Source of the DNA: Streptomyces sp. NBC_01260
GTDB taxonomy: Bacteria > Actinomycetota > Actinomycetes > Streptomycetales > Streptomycetaceae
NCBI RefSeq assembly: GCF_036226405.1
Contig: NZ_CP108464.1
Location: 6,696,001 to 6,760,000, forward strand
DNA: 64,000 bases
Direction: 5' to 3'
In this document: positions 17,453-25,789 of the stretch, piece after piece
How the letters are laid out: each line of letters opens with the position of its first letter
Position numbering within the stretch: the stretch's first letter is position 1
The notes under the pieces: model-generated
Told to the model about the DNA's origin: nothing
The model's input: only the letters and a program-made list of their open reading frames with translations
Databases searched by the model: none
Program-made: the position numbers and the translations under genes

Positions 17453-17507
17453 TGGTCGGCCAAGTAATGCGCTACAGTGGCACGCATCGCAAATACTTGG
17501 CCGACCA
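17453..17507. promoter_or_regulatory. Twin MarR operator between divergent genes
   Basis: TGGTCGGCCAAGTA (17453-17466) and its exact complement TACTTGGCCGACCA (17494-17507) form a 14-bp inverted repeat with a 27-nt spacer. Each arm is itself a near-palindrome TTGGTCGGCCAA, so each could bind one MarR dimer. The arms flank the presumed promoters of both genes. Confidence 0.75.
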
Positions 17508-17529
17508 TGTAAATCTTTGGAGGCTCTCC

Positions 17530-18600
17530 ATGACCACCGCGTTCGACCCGCTGGACCTGGCCGGCACACAGCTCGCCAACCGCATCGCCCTGGCACCGAT
17601 GACCCGCAGCCGGGCGGGCGAGGGCGGTATACCGACGGAGCTGGCCGCCGAGTACTACGCCCAGCGCGCCTCGGCCGGGCTCGTCATCACCGAGGGCGTC
17701 CAGCCCTCGGCCGTCGGGCAGGGCTACCCCAGCACACCCGGGCTGCACAGCGACGGACAGGTCGCCGGCTGGCGCAGGGTCACCGACGCCGTGCACGACA
17801 AGGGCGGCACGATCTTCGCGCAGCTCCTGCACGCCGGCCGCATCGGCCACCCGGTCCTGCTGCCCGACGGGCTCACCCCGGTCGGCGCCTCCCCGGTCGC
17901 GGCGTCGGGGCAGGTCTTCACCCACGAGGGCCCGAAGGACTTCGTCATCCCGCGCGAGCTGACCGGCACCGAGATCCGGGCCACCATCGCCGACTTCGTG
18001 ACCGCCGCGCGCAACGCGGTGGACGCCGGGTTCGACGGCGTGGAGCTGCACGGTGCCAACGGCTACCTGATCCACCAGTTCCTCGCGCCCAACTCCAATC
18101 TGCGCACCGACGCATGGGGCGGCTCCGTGGAGGGCCGCATCCGGTTCGCGGCCGAGACCGTGCGCGCCGTCGCCGCCGAGATCGGAGCCGCGCGCACCGC
18201 GATCCGGATCTCGCCCGGAAACCCGTTCAACGACATCGACGAGCCCGCGCCGCAGGCCACGTACCGGGCGCTGGTGCAGGCCGTCGAACCGCTCGGGCTC
18301 GCCTATCTGCACATCGTCGAGGGCAAGGCCGACGACCGCGCGCTGACCGGGGCGCTGAGCAAGGAGTTCAACGGCACGCTCGTCCTCAACCCGGCGAGCG
18401 AGGGCCCGACCGGACCCGAGGCGCTGGCCCTGATCGAGGAGGGCGTGGCGTCGGTCATCTCGTACGGGGCACTGTTCCTGGCCAACCCGGACCTGCCGGA
18501 GCGGCTGCGGGCCGGCGGCCCCTACAACGCCGCGGACCGGGCGACCTTCTACGGGGGCGACCACCGCGGCTACACGGACTACCCGGCGCTGGGCGCGTGA
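17530..18600 (+). CDS. Old yellow enzyme family alkene reductase
   Basis: 356-aa FMN-dependent NAD(P)H:ene reductase that reduces activated C=C bonds of enones, maleimides or nitroesters. Visible OYE features are LANRIALAPMTRSRAGEGGIPTELAAEYYAQRASAGLVITEG, QLLHAGRIGHPVLLPDGLTPVGASPV, the substrate-binding His-Asn pair in VELHGANGYLIHQFLAPNSNLRTDAWGGSVEGRIRF, and the FMN-phosphate region before YGALFLANPDLPERL. GGAGG at 17518-17522 supports the ATG at 17530. It is divergent from MarR, which probably controls it through the twin operator. A detoxification role is inference. Confidence 0.95.
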   Translation: MTTAFDPLDLAGTQLANRIALAPMTRSRAGEGGIPTELAAEYYAQRASAGLVITEGVQPSAVGQGYPSTPGLHSDGQVAGWRRVTDAVHDKGGTIFAQLLHAGRIGHPVLLPDGLTPVGASPVAASGQVFTHEGPKDFVIPRELTGTEIRATIADFVTAARNAVDAGFDGVELHGANGYLIHQFLAPNSNLRTDAWGGSVEGRIRFAAETVRAVAAEIGAARTAIRISPGNPFNDIDEPAPQATYRALVQAVEPLGLAYLHIVEGKADDRALTGALSKEFNGTLVLNPASEGPTGPEALALIEEGVASVISYGALFLANPDLPERLRAGGPYNAADRATFYGGDHRGYTDYPALGA

Positions 18601-18783
18601 GACCCGGCGGGCCGGCCGCGGCGCCGCACCGGCGCGCCGCGGCCCGGTTCACCGGACGTCAGGCCGAGTCGCGGCGGACCAGTTCGGTGGCGGGCGGCAC
18701 GCCCTGGCTGCGACGGGCTTGATGTGGCCGGGTGCCGTTGAGTTGATGGCGGCGGCGGCCGGCTTCTCCCACCGGCGGTCCGG

Positions 18784-19809
18784 CTACTGCCGCGGAGCCT
18801 CGTCCAGGGGCGCACCGTGCCACTTCCATGAGGTGACCCGCTCCCGGCCCGGCAGTTCGGCGCGACCGGTGGACCACAGCAGTACGGTCCACCGGTCGCT
18901 GTCGTCCGGGGCGCCGGGGAAGAGCCGGGCCAGCACCCGGTCGCACAGGTCCGCGGGCGGCGTCCAGTCGACGCCGAGGCCCGCCGCGAGGTCATGGGTG
19001 TGCACCAGGGTCTCCACGATGCCCATCGCGGCGAATCCCTCCGCGTCGGAGATCCCGTAGCTGTGGTGCGAGCGGACGTCCGGGGAGGTCGTCCTGACCA
19101 TCGCCGCGAGCAGTGCCCCGCCGGCCTCCAGGGTCTGCAAAAGACCCGCCGTACCGGCCGCCGGGTCCGCGAAGATCGCGTTGGCCGGTCCGCCCTCGCG
19201 GCGTGCGGCCCAGTGGAACGGCACATGGCTGTCCAACGGCGGTGACTGCGGACCCAGTTGGGCCGCGTACCCGAAGAGGTCGTCGCTCAGGTGCTCCACG
19301 GTCTCCCAGCAGCTCCAGGTGAGCGTCCCCGCCGGGGTGTGCCAGCCCTGCGCCGGGGCCTCCTTGAGCGCGGCGACCGCCAGCCGCACCGCCGACGTCA
19401 CGTCGTCCGCCGTGACCGGCAGCCGCGTCCCGGTCAGCAGCGCCCGCTCACGCGCACTGCACTCCACACAGAACTCGTTGCCCTCCGGATCGGCCAGCGT
19501 CGCCCAGCCCCGCCCGTTCGGCTTGCGGTGGTCGCCGACCAGGGTGGCGCCGAGGGCGAGCAGCCGCTCGACCTCCTCGTCCCGGGTGCGGTCGTCCGGC
19601 TGGATGTCGAAGTGGATGCGGTTCTTGGTGCTCTTCGGTTCGGGCACGGTGATGAACAGCAGCGCGGTACCGGGGGTCTCGACTAGGGCCTCGGGGTCAC
19701 CGGGGAAATCGTCGTCGGCCAGGGAGGCGCCCAGCACCTCGGCCCAGAACGTGGCGAGCTTGTAGGCGTCGCCGCAGTCGACGGTGACGTGGTGTACGTG
19801 TGAAGTCAT
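18784..19809 (-). CDS. Fusion of a VOC (glyoxalase-like) domain and a maleylpyruvate-isomerase-like domain
   Basis: 341-aa cytoplasmic protein with two domains. Residues about 1-118 are a VOC fold (HVHHVTVDCGDAYKLATFWAEVLGA...DPEGNEFCVECS). About 130-310 is a four-helix DinB/mycothiol-dependent maleylpyruvate isomerase-like domain (WSCWETVEHLSDDLFGYAAQL...GFAAMGIVETLVHTHDLAAGLG), including the metal-type His in HLSDD and HTHD. The start giving MTSHVHHV has GAGG just upstream. A mycothiol-linked metal enzyme or detoxification protein is suggested by the second domain. The 183 bases to its left hold no intact gene. Confidence 0.85.
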   Translation of the reverse strand: MTSHVHHVTVDCGDAYKLATFWAEVLGASLADDDFPGDPEALVETPGTALLFITVPEPKSTKNRIHFDIQPDDRTRDEEVERLLALGATLVGDHRKPNGRGWATLADPEGNEFCVECSARERALLTGTRLPVTADDVTSAVRLAVAALKEAPAQGWHTPAGTLTWSCWETVEHLSDDLFGYAAQLGPQSPPLDSHVPFHWAARREGGPANAIFADPAAGTAGLLQTLEAGGALLAAMVRTTSPDVRSHHSYGISDAEGFAAMGIVETLVHTHDLAAGLGVDWTPPADLCDRVLARLFPGAPDDSDRWTVLLWSTGRAELPGRERVTSWKWHGAPLDEAPRQ

Positions 19810-19950
19810 GGGCCTCACTGTCGCCCGTGGGCGCCGTCGGGTCCACTGAGATACGGCGGAGGGGCGGAAGGGGCGGTGCCTCAGCCGTGTCCCCGGGCGC
19901 GGCGGAGCCCCACCACGCGATGCATGACGGGGCTCCGCTGAACCGGTCGG

Positions 19951-20160
19951 TCAGACGGTGTCGAACCCTCCGGCCTTCACGCCCGCCACGAACGAGGCGA
20001 ACGCGTTGGCGGGAACGGTCAGCACCGGGCCGCTCAGGTCCTTGGAGTCACGGACGGGGACCATGCCGCGCGAGGCGGCGACGTTGGCGGCAACCTCGAC
20101 GCAGGCGCCGCCATTGTTGCTGTAGGAGGACTTGAACCAGCGGGGGGAATCGGTTGTCAC
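19951..20160 (-). CDS. DUF397 protein
   Basis: 69-aa DUF397 protein: PRWFKSSYSNNGGACVEVAANVA...VPVRDSKDLSGPVLTVPANAFASFVAGVKAG is the full canonical domain. GTG start overlaps the stop of the upstream HTH gene (GTGA). In Streptomyces such small acidic proteins occur in many copies next to Scr1/WhiJ-like HTH regulators and are thought to work with them in development or stress control. The specific pair here is uncharacterised. Confidence 0.95.
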   Translation of the reverse strand: MTTDSPRWFKSSYSNNGGACVEVAANVAASRGMVPVRDSKDLSGPVLTVPANAFASFVAGVKAGGFDTV

Positions 20161-21047
20161 GGTGTGCCCTTTCGTAACTGCTCGATCATGGCCACGGATG
20201 CCGCTTGCGAGAGCGCTCCAGCCTGCAACTGATGGTAGGCGGTCAACAGGGGCACCACGGAAGTGTTTTCCCGGTCGAGGTGGCCTTGCTGAGCGGACTC
20301 CGCGTACGACATGAGCTGGCGGTCCGAGAGCGTCAGGATGTACAGCGGCAGATCGAACGGGCGGTGCTCCGCCATGCTGAACGGGGCGATCTGGAGCACG
20401 GTGTTCGGCAGCTCGGCGAATTCCACCAGTCGTGCCAACTGCGCGTCCATGACCGCTGATCCACCTACGGGCCGACGGATGCAGCTCTCGTCAAGCACCA
20501 CCAGGACAAGCGGCGGAGCGGACTTCCGTACGAGCGCTGCTTGCCGCTCCGCGACGAGGCTGGCCCGCTCGTGCGCCTGCTCGGAGGTGATCGCTCTCCG
20601 CCTGACGGCGCTCTCGGCAAGGACGGTCGCGTACTCCGGGGTCTGGAGCAGACCGGGCAGAACGCCTACCTCGTACAGCCGGATCTCCGCTGCCCTGCCC
20701 TCGTATCCCACGTACTCCGGGAAGCCTTCCAGCAGACTGCCGTGCCGGATGTCCCGCCACTCGCGCTCAAAGGAATCGGTTGTTCCTTCGAGCCCCAGTG
20801 CGGCATCAACACCGATCGAAAACCTGCGGGTTGGCGGTTTACGACCATTCTCTACGCCGGAGACGTGCCGTCCGGTGTATCCGATCCGTCCACCGAGGTC
20901 GTCCTGCTTCCAGTCGCGCGCCTCTCGTGCCCTGCGTAAGCGGGCACCGTACGCCGCTTCCGGCGACGCGTCCGGGTTCAACTCCTTGATGTTTACCAAT
21001 GTGTTCTCCGTACCTGCCACGTTGAGTACGGGCCGACCGTAGGCCAC
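20157..21047 (-). CDS. Scr1/WhiJ-like HTH regulator with DUF5753 domain
   Basis: Up to 296 aa. An N-terminal XRE-type helix-turn-helix (YGARLRRAREARDWKQDDLGGRIGYTGRHVSGVENGRKPPTRRF) is followed by a DUF5753 domain (WRDIRHGSLLEGFPEYVGYEGRAAEIRLYEVGVLPGLLQTPEYATVLA...VLQIAPFSMAEHRPFDLPLYILTL). The N-terminal residues before about 20 are not conserved, so the true start may be an internal codon. It is transcriptionally coupled to the DUF397 gene and faces a divergent small ORF. By analogy to WhiJ-type loci, DNA binding may be modulated by the partner protein (inference). Confidence 0.93.
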   Translation of the reverse strand: MAYGRPVLNVAGTENTLVNIKELNPDASPEAAYGARLRRAREARDWKQDDLGGRIGYTGRHVSGVENGRKPPTRRFSIGVDAALGLEGTTDSFEREWRDIRHGSLLEGFPEYVGYEGRAAEIRLYEVGVLPGLLQTPEYATVLAESAVRRRAITSEQAHERASLVAERQAALVRKSAPPLVLVVLDESCIRRPVGGSAVMDAQLARLVEFAELPNTVLQIAPFSMAEHRPFDLPLYILTLSDRQLMSYAESAQQGHLDRENTSVVPLLTAYHQLQAGALSQAASVAMIEQLRKGTP

Positions 21048-21091
21048 GCTGGGCCGCCTTGGTAGTGGAACGGCTACGGAGAGGCACGATC

Positions 21092-21349
21092 GTGTGCGCA
21101 GTAAACGGTTCTTCGAACGGACGACCTCATCACGTTCCCGCTCCCGGCACGCTCATGGTGGACACCGCCCGTCAAGGCCGGGTGGGCGAGTTCCGAGGGG
21201 TCGCCGGCCCGTACTGGTCGCTGCGGCCGGTCTGCGGCGGCACCGAGTGGGAGGCCGAGCCCGAGCACGTTCGCCCGGCGGACGCCATAGAGCGGCTGCG
21301 GGCCGAGAACGCGCGGTGCAACGCGCGGAGCCGGGGTGAGGTGCTGTGA
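21092..21349 (+). CDS. Small conserved-type hypothetical protein
   Basis: 85-aa soluble protein of a type often seen beside HTH/DUF397 genes: PAPGTLMVDTARQGRVGEFRGVAGPYWSLRPVCGGTEWEAEPEHVRPADAIERL. The segment GTLMVDTA...GEFRG...W.LRP..GG.EWEA looks like a small SH3-like beta barrel. GTG start at 21092 is set by GGAGAGG eight bases upstream. Its stop overlaps the GTG of the following ORF. No function is known to me. Confidence 0.8.
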   Translation: MCAVNGSSNGRPHHVPAPGTLMVDTARQGRVGEFRGVAGPYWSLRPVCGGTEWEAEPEHVRPADAIERLRAENARCNARSRGEVL

Positions 21350-21921
21350 GAACCCTGACCGGCGCGCCCTACAGGGTGGAGGTCACCGCGACGGCCGGCT
21401 GGAGGGCGGTTTCGCTCGGCGGGGCGACCGCGGCGAACCGCCGGCTCGCGCTGCGGTGGCTTCGACGACAGGCGCATCGGCTCGCGGACGGGCCCGGCGT
21501 CCGCGAGCTCTCACCCCGCGGCATACGGGACGTCCGGCCGATCTGCTTTCGGAGCCCCGCCGTCCCGGACGGGCTCCGGGCGTGGGCACACGATCCGGAC
21601 CAGCAGGAGCAGGCGATAGCGCGTCTGGAAGCCGGCGGACCCGACGTGCTCACCGTGCTCGACCCCGCCGTCGGCCTGCTGGTGACGCTCGCCGGATGGC
21701 CGCTCCGCCCACGCCGCGCCGCGGGCGGCCGGCCGCGCCGCAAGCACCCCGTCACCGTCTCGGCCGGGATCGTCCACCTCAACCGGAGAGCTCATGGTGA
21801 TCCACTGCAACTCACCCGTCCGCCCACCCTGGTTCCGGACCGCACAGGCACACCGGCAAGCGGGGATCGAGGAACTCCCCGACCGGCTCATCTGCGAACT
21901 CGGCAAGGGGCGTACCGGTGA
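21346..21921 (+). CDS. Hypothetical protein, possibly over-extended at the 3' end
   Basis: 191 aa if read to the first stop. The first 145 residues (TGAPYRVEVTATAGWRAVSLGG...DGPGVRELSPRGIRDVRPICF...VLDPAVGLLVTLAGWPLRPR) have native codon bias. The last 43 overlap, out of frame, the next gene, which has its own ribosome site. Either the gene really overlaps by 128 bases or a small frameshift has removed its proper stop. It starts with GTG overlapping the previous stop. I do not recognise a family. Confidence 0.5.
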   Translation: MRTLTGAPYRVEVTATAGWRAVSLGGATAANRRLALRWLRRQAHRLADGPGVRELSPRGIRDVRPICFRSPAVPDGLRAWAHDPDQQEQAIARLEAGGPDVLTVLDPAVGLLVTLAGWPLRPRRAAGGRPRRKHPVTVSAGIVHLNRRAHGDPLQLTRPPTLVPDRTGTPASGDRGTPRPAHLRTRQGAYR

Positions 21922-22126
21922 GCACGCCGACTGCCTGGACACCATGGGACGCGGCACCTTTGACGTATGGCTGCGCTGGAACGGTGACGACTTCACCTAC
22001 GTCTGCGCCGCACCGTGCGAACAGGTGGACCCCACCATCGCCCCCCTGCTGCGACAGGCGTGCTGGTTGTTCACCGACCACGAGCCCGGACACTCCTGGG
22101 AGTTCGAGGATCTCCCGCACGACTAA
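21794..22126 (+). CDS. Small hypothetical protein
   Basis: 110-aa soluble acidic protein: VIHCNSPVRPPWFRTAQAHRQAGIEELPDRLICELGKGRTGEHADCLDTMGRGTFDVWLRWNGDDFTYVCAAPCEQVDPTIAPLLRQACWLF. Five cysteines are spaced irregularly. The ATG has GGAGAG upstream and codon bias supports this frame over the overlapping one. It is the third gene of the small operon facing the HTH/DUF397 pair; a link to that regulatory locus is inference from position. Confidence 0.75.
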   Translation: MVIHCNSPVRPPWFRTAQAHRQAGIEELPDRLICELGKGRTGEHADCLDTMGRGTFDVWLRWNGDDFTYVCAAPCEQVDPTIAPLLRQACWLFTDHEPGHSWEFEDLPHD

Positions 22127-22173
22127 CGTCTCTGCCCGGTCCGGTGTCGCCCGGCCCGGTGTCCGGATACGAC

Positions 22174-22211
22174 GCGGGGGGTGGGACGGCACCCCGTCCC
22201 ACCCCCCCCGC
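22174..22211. terminator. Bidirectional hairpin between convergent genes
   Basis: GCGGGGGGTGGGACGG pairs with CCGTCCCACCCC... on the other side of a 4-nt loop (with a C bulge). It lies between the small-ORF operon and ectD, so it can serve both strands. Confidence 0.75.
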
Positions 22212-22227
22212 ACACCGCGGACCGGCC

Positions 22228-23121
22228 CTACTTCACCGGTGTGAAGTCCCGCGCCCCGATGAACTCCGGGCGGCGGACCGGGGCCGCGAAGGGCTCCTCG
22301 GCCTTGTTCTCCACGCTGTTGAACACGATGAAGACATTGCTGCGCGGGAACGGGGTGATGTTGTCCCCCGAGCCGTGCATGCAGTTGCAGTCGAACCAGG
22401 TCGCCGAACCGGCCCGGCCCGTGAAGAGCTTGATGCCGTGCCGGTCGGCCATCTTGGTCAGCGCCTCGTCGGACGGGGTACCCGCGTCCTGCATCTGGAG
22501 CGACTTCTTGTAGTTGTCCTTCGGCGTCTCGCCCGCACACCCGAGGAACGACTTGTGCGAGCCGGGCATGATCATCAGCCCGCCGTTGGTGTCGTGGTTC
22601 TCGGTCAGCGCGATCGAGACGGACACCGCCCGCATGTTCGGCAGACCGTCCTCGGCGTGCCAGGTCTCGAAGTCCGAGTGCCAGTAGAACCCCGAGGCGC
22701 CGAAGCCCGGCTTGACGTTGATCCGGGACTGGTGGACGTACACGTCCGAACCGAGGATCTGACGGGCCCGGCCCACCACGCGCTCGTCGCTGACCAGCCG
22801 CCCGAACACCTCGCTGAGCCGGTGGACCTCGAAGACCGATCGCACGTCCTGCGACTTCGGCTCGATGATCGAGCGCTCGTCGGCCCGGACCGCCGGATCG
22901 GCGATCAGCCGCTCCAGCTCGGCGTGGTAGCCGGCCACCTCGTCCGGCTCGATCAGCTGGTCGACGGTGAGGAAACCGTCGCGCTCGAACCCCTGGAGGT
23001 CCTTCGCGGTGACCGGACCCGGTGCGCCGGGCGCGGACCAGATGACCGGGTCCTGGCGGGGAGTGGTCATCTCGGCGGCGCCGCGCGATGGGTACAGGTC
23101 GGCACGTGCATCAGCGGTCAT
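22228..23121 (-). CDS. ectD: Ectoine hydroxylase
   Basis: 297-aa cytoplasmic Fe(II)/2-oxoglutarate dioxygenase converting ectoine to 5-hydroxyectoine. Family signature FYWHSDFETWHAEDGLPNMRAVSVSIALTENHDTNGGLMIMPGSHK holds the metal-binding H-x-D and 2-oxoglutarate residues; the second metal His is in DCNCMHGSGDNITP. GAGGAGGG upstream of the ATG overlaps the 3' end of ectC, which is six bases away, so it is translated from the ect transcript. It is the last gene of ectABCD. Length is normal. Confidence 0.97.
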   Translation of the reverse strand: MTADARADLYPSRGAAEMTTPRQDPVIWSAPGAPGPVTAKDLQGFERDGFLTVDQLIEPDEVAGYHAELERLIADPAVRADERSIIEPKSQDVRSVFEVHRLSEVFGRLVSDERVVGRARQILGSDVYVHQSRINVKPGFGASGFYWHSDFETWHAEDGLPNMRAVSVSIALTENHDTNGGLMIMPGSHKSFLGCAGETPKDNYKKSLQMQDAGTPSDEALTKMADRHGIKLFTGRAGSATWFDCNCMHGSGDNITPFPRSNVFIVFNSVENKAEEPFAAPVRRPEFIGARDFTPVK

Positions 23122-23127
23122 GGTGGT

Positions 23128-23526
23128 TCAGCCCTCCTCGGTCAGCAGCGGGTAGACGCCGTTCTCGTCGTGGTCCTCCCGTCCGGTGACGGGAGGATTG
23201 AAGACGCACACGCACCGGAAGTCCGTCTTGGGACGCAGTGTGTGGTGCTCGTGCCCGTTCAACAGGTACATCGTGCCGGGGGCGATCCAGTGCTTCTCAC
23301 CGGTCTCGTCGTTGGTGAGCTCTGCTTCGCCCTCCGTGCAGAGCACGGCCTCGATGTGGTTCGCGTACCACATCGACGTCTCCGTACCCGCGTACAGCAC
23401 GGTTTCGTGGAGCGAGAAGCCCACCTTCTCCTTGGCGAGCACGATGCGCTTGCTCTCCCAGGTGCCGGAGGCGGCCTTCACATGCCGGTCGGTGTTCTCG
23501 ATGTCACTGAACGATCGGACAATCAC
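23128..23526 (-). CDS. ectC: L-ectoine synthase
   Basis: 132-aa cupin enzyme that cyclises N-gamma-acetyl-diaminobutyrate to ectoine. The sequence is canonical: [70 protein letters not shown]...[20 protein letters not shown]. The Glu-Tyr-His iron-site region ([15 protein letters not shown]) is intact. GTG start. It sits between ectB and ectD in the same orientation. Confidence 0.98.
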   Translation of the reverse strand: MIVRSFSDIENTDRHVKAASGTWESKRIVLAKEKVGFSLHETVLYAGTETSMWYANHIEAVLCTEGEAELTNDETGEKHWIAPGTMYLLNGHEHHTLRPKTDFRCVCVFNPPVTGREDHDENGVYPLLTEEG

Positions 23527-23591
23527 GGTGGGTCGGTGCCTTTCTCTCTGCAGCGGTGTATCTCATCGGGCCCGCCCGGGGCGGCCCCGGG

Positions 23592-24854
23592 TCAGGCGGT
23601 CTCGCGGACGCAGCGGGCCAGCGTGCGCAGGCCCTCGTCCAGCTCCTCGGGGGTGATGGTCAGCGGCGGCAGCAGCTTGACGACCTCGCTCTGCGGACCC
23701 GAGGTCTCCAGCAGCAGCCCCAGCTCGAACGCGCGGGCGCAGACGGCCGACGCACGCTTGGGGTCGTTGAACTCCAGACCCCACACCAGTCCGCGGCCGC
23801 GGAACTGCGCGCTGTCGTGCTCGCCGCAGATCGCCAGCAGCGCGTGCTCGACCTGCTCGCCGCGGGCCAGCGTCTGCTTCTCCATCTGGCCGTCCGCCCA
23901 GTAGGCGTCGAGCGCGGCGGCGGCGGTGACGAACGCGGGGTTGTTGCCGCGGAAGGTGCCGTTGTGCTCGCCCGGCTCCCAGATGTCCAGCTCGGGCTTG
24001 AACAGGCAGAGCGACATGGGCATGCCGTAGCCGCTGATGGACTTCGACAGCGTCACGATGTCCGGCGTGATGCCGGCCTCCTCGAAGGAGAAGAAGCCGC
24101 CGGTACGGCCGCAGCCCATCTGGATGTCGTCGACGATCAGCAGCATGTCCTGACGCTCGCACAGCTCCTGGAGCGCACGGAGCCACTCGGCCCGCGCGAC
24201 GTTGATGCCGCCCTCGCCCTGGACCGTCTCCACGATCACGGCGGCGGGCTTGTTGAGCCCGGAACCCTGGTCCTCCAGGAGCCGCTCGAACCAGAGGAAG
24301 TCGGGGACCTGGCCGTCGAAGTAGTTGTCGAACGGCATCGGAGTGCCGTGCACCAGCGGAATACCGGCGCCGGCCCGCTTGAAGGCGTTGCCGGTGACGG
24401 CCAGCGAGCCGAGCGACATGCCGTGGAAGGCGTTGGTGAACGAGACCACGGACTCGCGGCCCTTGACCTTGCGGGCCAGCTTCAGCGCCGACTCGACGGC
24501 GTTGGTGCCCGTCGGGCCGGGGAACATCACCTTGTACGGCAGGTCGCGCGGCCGCAGGATGACGTTCTGGAAGGTCTCCAGGAAGGCTCGTTTGGCGGTG
24601 GTAGCCATGTCGAGGCCGTGGGTGATGCCGTCGCGCTCGATGTAGTCGATCAGCGCGCGTTTCAGCACCGGGTTGTTGTGGCCGTAGTTGAGGGAGCCGG
24701 CTCCGGCGAAGAAGTCGAGGTACGAGTGGCCGTCCTCGTCCGTCAGCCGGGCGCCCTGCGCGCGGTCGAACACGGCGGGCCAGCCGCGGCAGTAGCTACG
24801 TACCTCGGACTCCAGGGTCTCGAAGACACTGAGGGCGGGCGGGGTGATGGTCAC
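23592..24854 (-). CDS. ectB: Diaminobutyrate--2-oxoglutarate transaminase
   Basis: 420-aa PLP-dependent class III aminotransferase making L-2,4-diaminobutyrate from aspartate semialdehyde and glutamate, the first ectoine step. Motifs: YLDFFAGAGSLNYGHNNP, GPTGTNAVESALKLARKVKGRESVVSFTNAFHGMSLGSLAVTGN, LIVDDIQMGCGRTGGFFSFEEAGITPDIVTLSKSISGYG with the PLP Lys in SKSISG, and NPAFVTAAAALDAYW. GTG start with AGGAGA upstream. It follows ectA after 86 bases. Confidence 0.98.
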   Translation of the reverse strand: MTITPPALSVFETLESEVRSYCRGWPAVFDRAQGARLTDEDGHSYLDFFAGAGSLNYGHNNPVLKRALIDYIERDGITHGLDMATTAKRAFLETFQNVILRPRDLPYKVMFPGPTGTNAVESALKLARKVKGRESVVSFTNAFHGMSLGSLAVTGNAFKRAGAGIPLVHGTPMPFDNYFDGQVPDFLWFERLLEDQGSGLNKPAAVIVETVQGEGGINVARAEWLRALQELCERQDMLLIVDDIQMGCGRTGGFFSFEEAGITPDIVTLSKSISGYGMPMSLCLFKPELDIWEPGEHNGTFRGNNPAFVTAAAALDAYWADGQMEKQTLARGEQVEHALLAICGEHDSAQFRGRGLVWGLEFNDPKRASAVCARAFELGLLLETSGPQSEVVKLLPPLTITPEELDEGLRTLARCVRETA

Positions 24855-24940
24855 AGCGGGTCTCCTGCGTGAGGGGGGTGTGACGTGCGGCGGTGAAGGG
24901 GACTGCGACGGGCGCGGAGCCGGTCGGCGGAAGTGCGCGC

Positions 24941-25471
24941 TCAGGCGTGGAACGGGCCGATGCGGTAGAGCACTTCCGGCAGATGAGAGCCCTCCGGGAA
25001 CAGGCCGCCGTCGAAGAGCACCTCTTGTTCCACGGCCACGTCGTGGCGCTGGGCGTAGGAGGTGAACAGGCGGTCCGATGCGGTGTTGTCCGGCGTGATG
25101 GTCGTCTCGACCCAGGCGAGGCCCTGTTCCGCGGCGACCCGTGAGGTCAGGGCGTCCAGCAGCTTCGCTGCCAGGCCGGTGCCGCGGTGGCCGTGGTCGA
25201 CGGCCACCTGCCAGACGACGAGCGTCTCGGGGCGGTCTGGCCTGATGTACCCCGTCACGAAGGCGACCGGGCTGCCGGTCTCGTCGCGGGCGACCACGGA
25301 GGTCGCCGCGAAGTCACGGCACCACAGCAGGTAGCTGTACGAGGAGTTGAGGTCCAGGACCTGGGAGTCGCGGGCAATGCGCCAGATCGCGGCTCCGTCC
25401 TCCACTCGTGGGGTGTCGATGGTGATGAATTCGCTTCGGGCACGGGCAAAATCTGCTGGTGCGGCGGTCAT
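24941..25471 (-). CDS. ectA: L-2,4-diaminobutyrate N-gamma-acetyltransferase
   Basis: 176-aa GNAT enzyme making N-gamma-acetyl-diaminobutyrate, the second ectoine step. It carries VEDGAAIWRIARDSQVLDLNSSYSYLLWCRDFAATSVVA, the CoA motif VAVDHGHRGTGLAAKLLDAL, and WVETTITPDNTASDRLFTSYA. I start at the ATG giving MTAAPADFARARSEF. No ribosome site precedes it, but a TAAATT -10 box lies eight bases before, so the mRNA may be leaderless. First gene of ectABCD, induced by osmotic stress in relatives (known of the family). Confidence 0.96.
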   Translation of the reverse strand: MTAAPADFARARSEFITIDTPRVEDGAAIWRIARDSQVLDLNSSYSYLLWCRDFAATSVVARDETGSPVAFVTGYIRPDRPETLVVWQVAVDHGHRGTGLAAKLLDALTSRVAAEQGLAWVETTITPDNTASDRLFTSYAQRHDVAVEQEVLFDGGLFPEGSHLPEVLYRIGPFHA

Positions 25472-25485
25472 GGGAATTGAATTTA
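25472..25485 (-). promoter_or_regulatory. Probable leaderless promoter of ectABCD
   Basis: On the minus strand TAAATT sits eight bases before the ectA ATG, the TANNNT spacing used by leaderless actinobacterial transcripts. There is no Shine-Dalgarno sequence. The rest of 25486-25732 is relatively AT-rich with no gene, as expected for a regulated promoter region. Confidence 0.5.
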
Positions 25486-25732
25486 CCCAGCAAAACTCGA
25501 AATTGCATCGAGGAGAGGGGTTGGGTGAAGCATCCTTCTGTGCTATCACGCGGGTGCGCGCCCCGGCGCGAATCGGCTGCGTTTTCTTCCGAATTGACCC
25601 ACATTTATCCGGCATAACGGGCTCGGTGTGGAGTCGGTCACAACGTGATAACTCTGTGGAGACGCAACCGAATTGAGCGAGATGGCCTCGGGGGAACTGG
25701 GGTGTTTAGCCTTCGAGGGAGCGGGAATAAGA

Positions 25733-25770
25733 ATGCGGGGAGCTGCTCTCGGTGAGGCGGCTCCCCGCAT
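25733..25770 (-). terminator. Hairpin terminator between the class V aminotransferase and ectA
   Basis: Perfect 11-bp stem ATGCGGGGAGC/GCTCCCCGCAT with a 16-nt loop that can itself pair (CTC/GAG). It lies 20 bases past the upstream gene stop and insulates ectABCD. Confidence 0.75.
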
Positions 25771-25789
25771 TATTGGATTGCAACGGGAT

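Noticed and set aside
18659..18720. Possible C-terminal scrap of a LacI-type regulator on the minus strand (RSQGVPPATELVRRDSA)
   Set aside because: Only about 18 residues match the usual LacI tail by eye; too short to call a pseudogene without a search.
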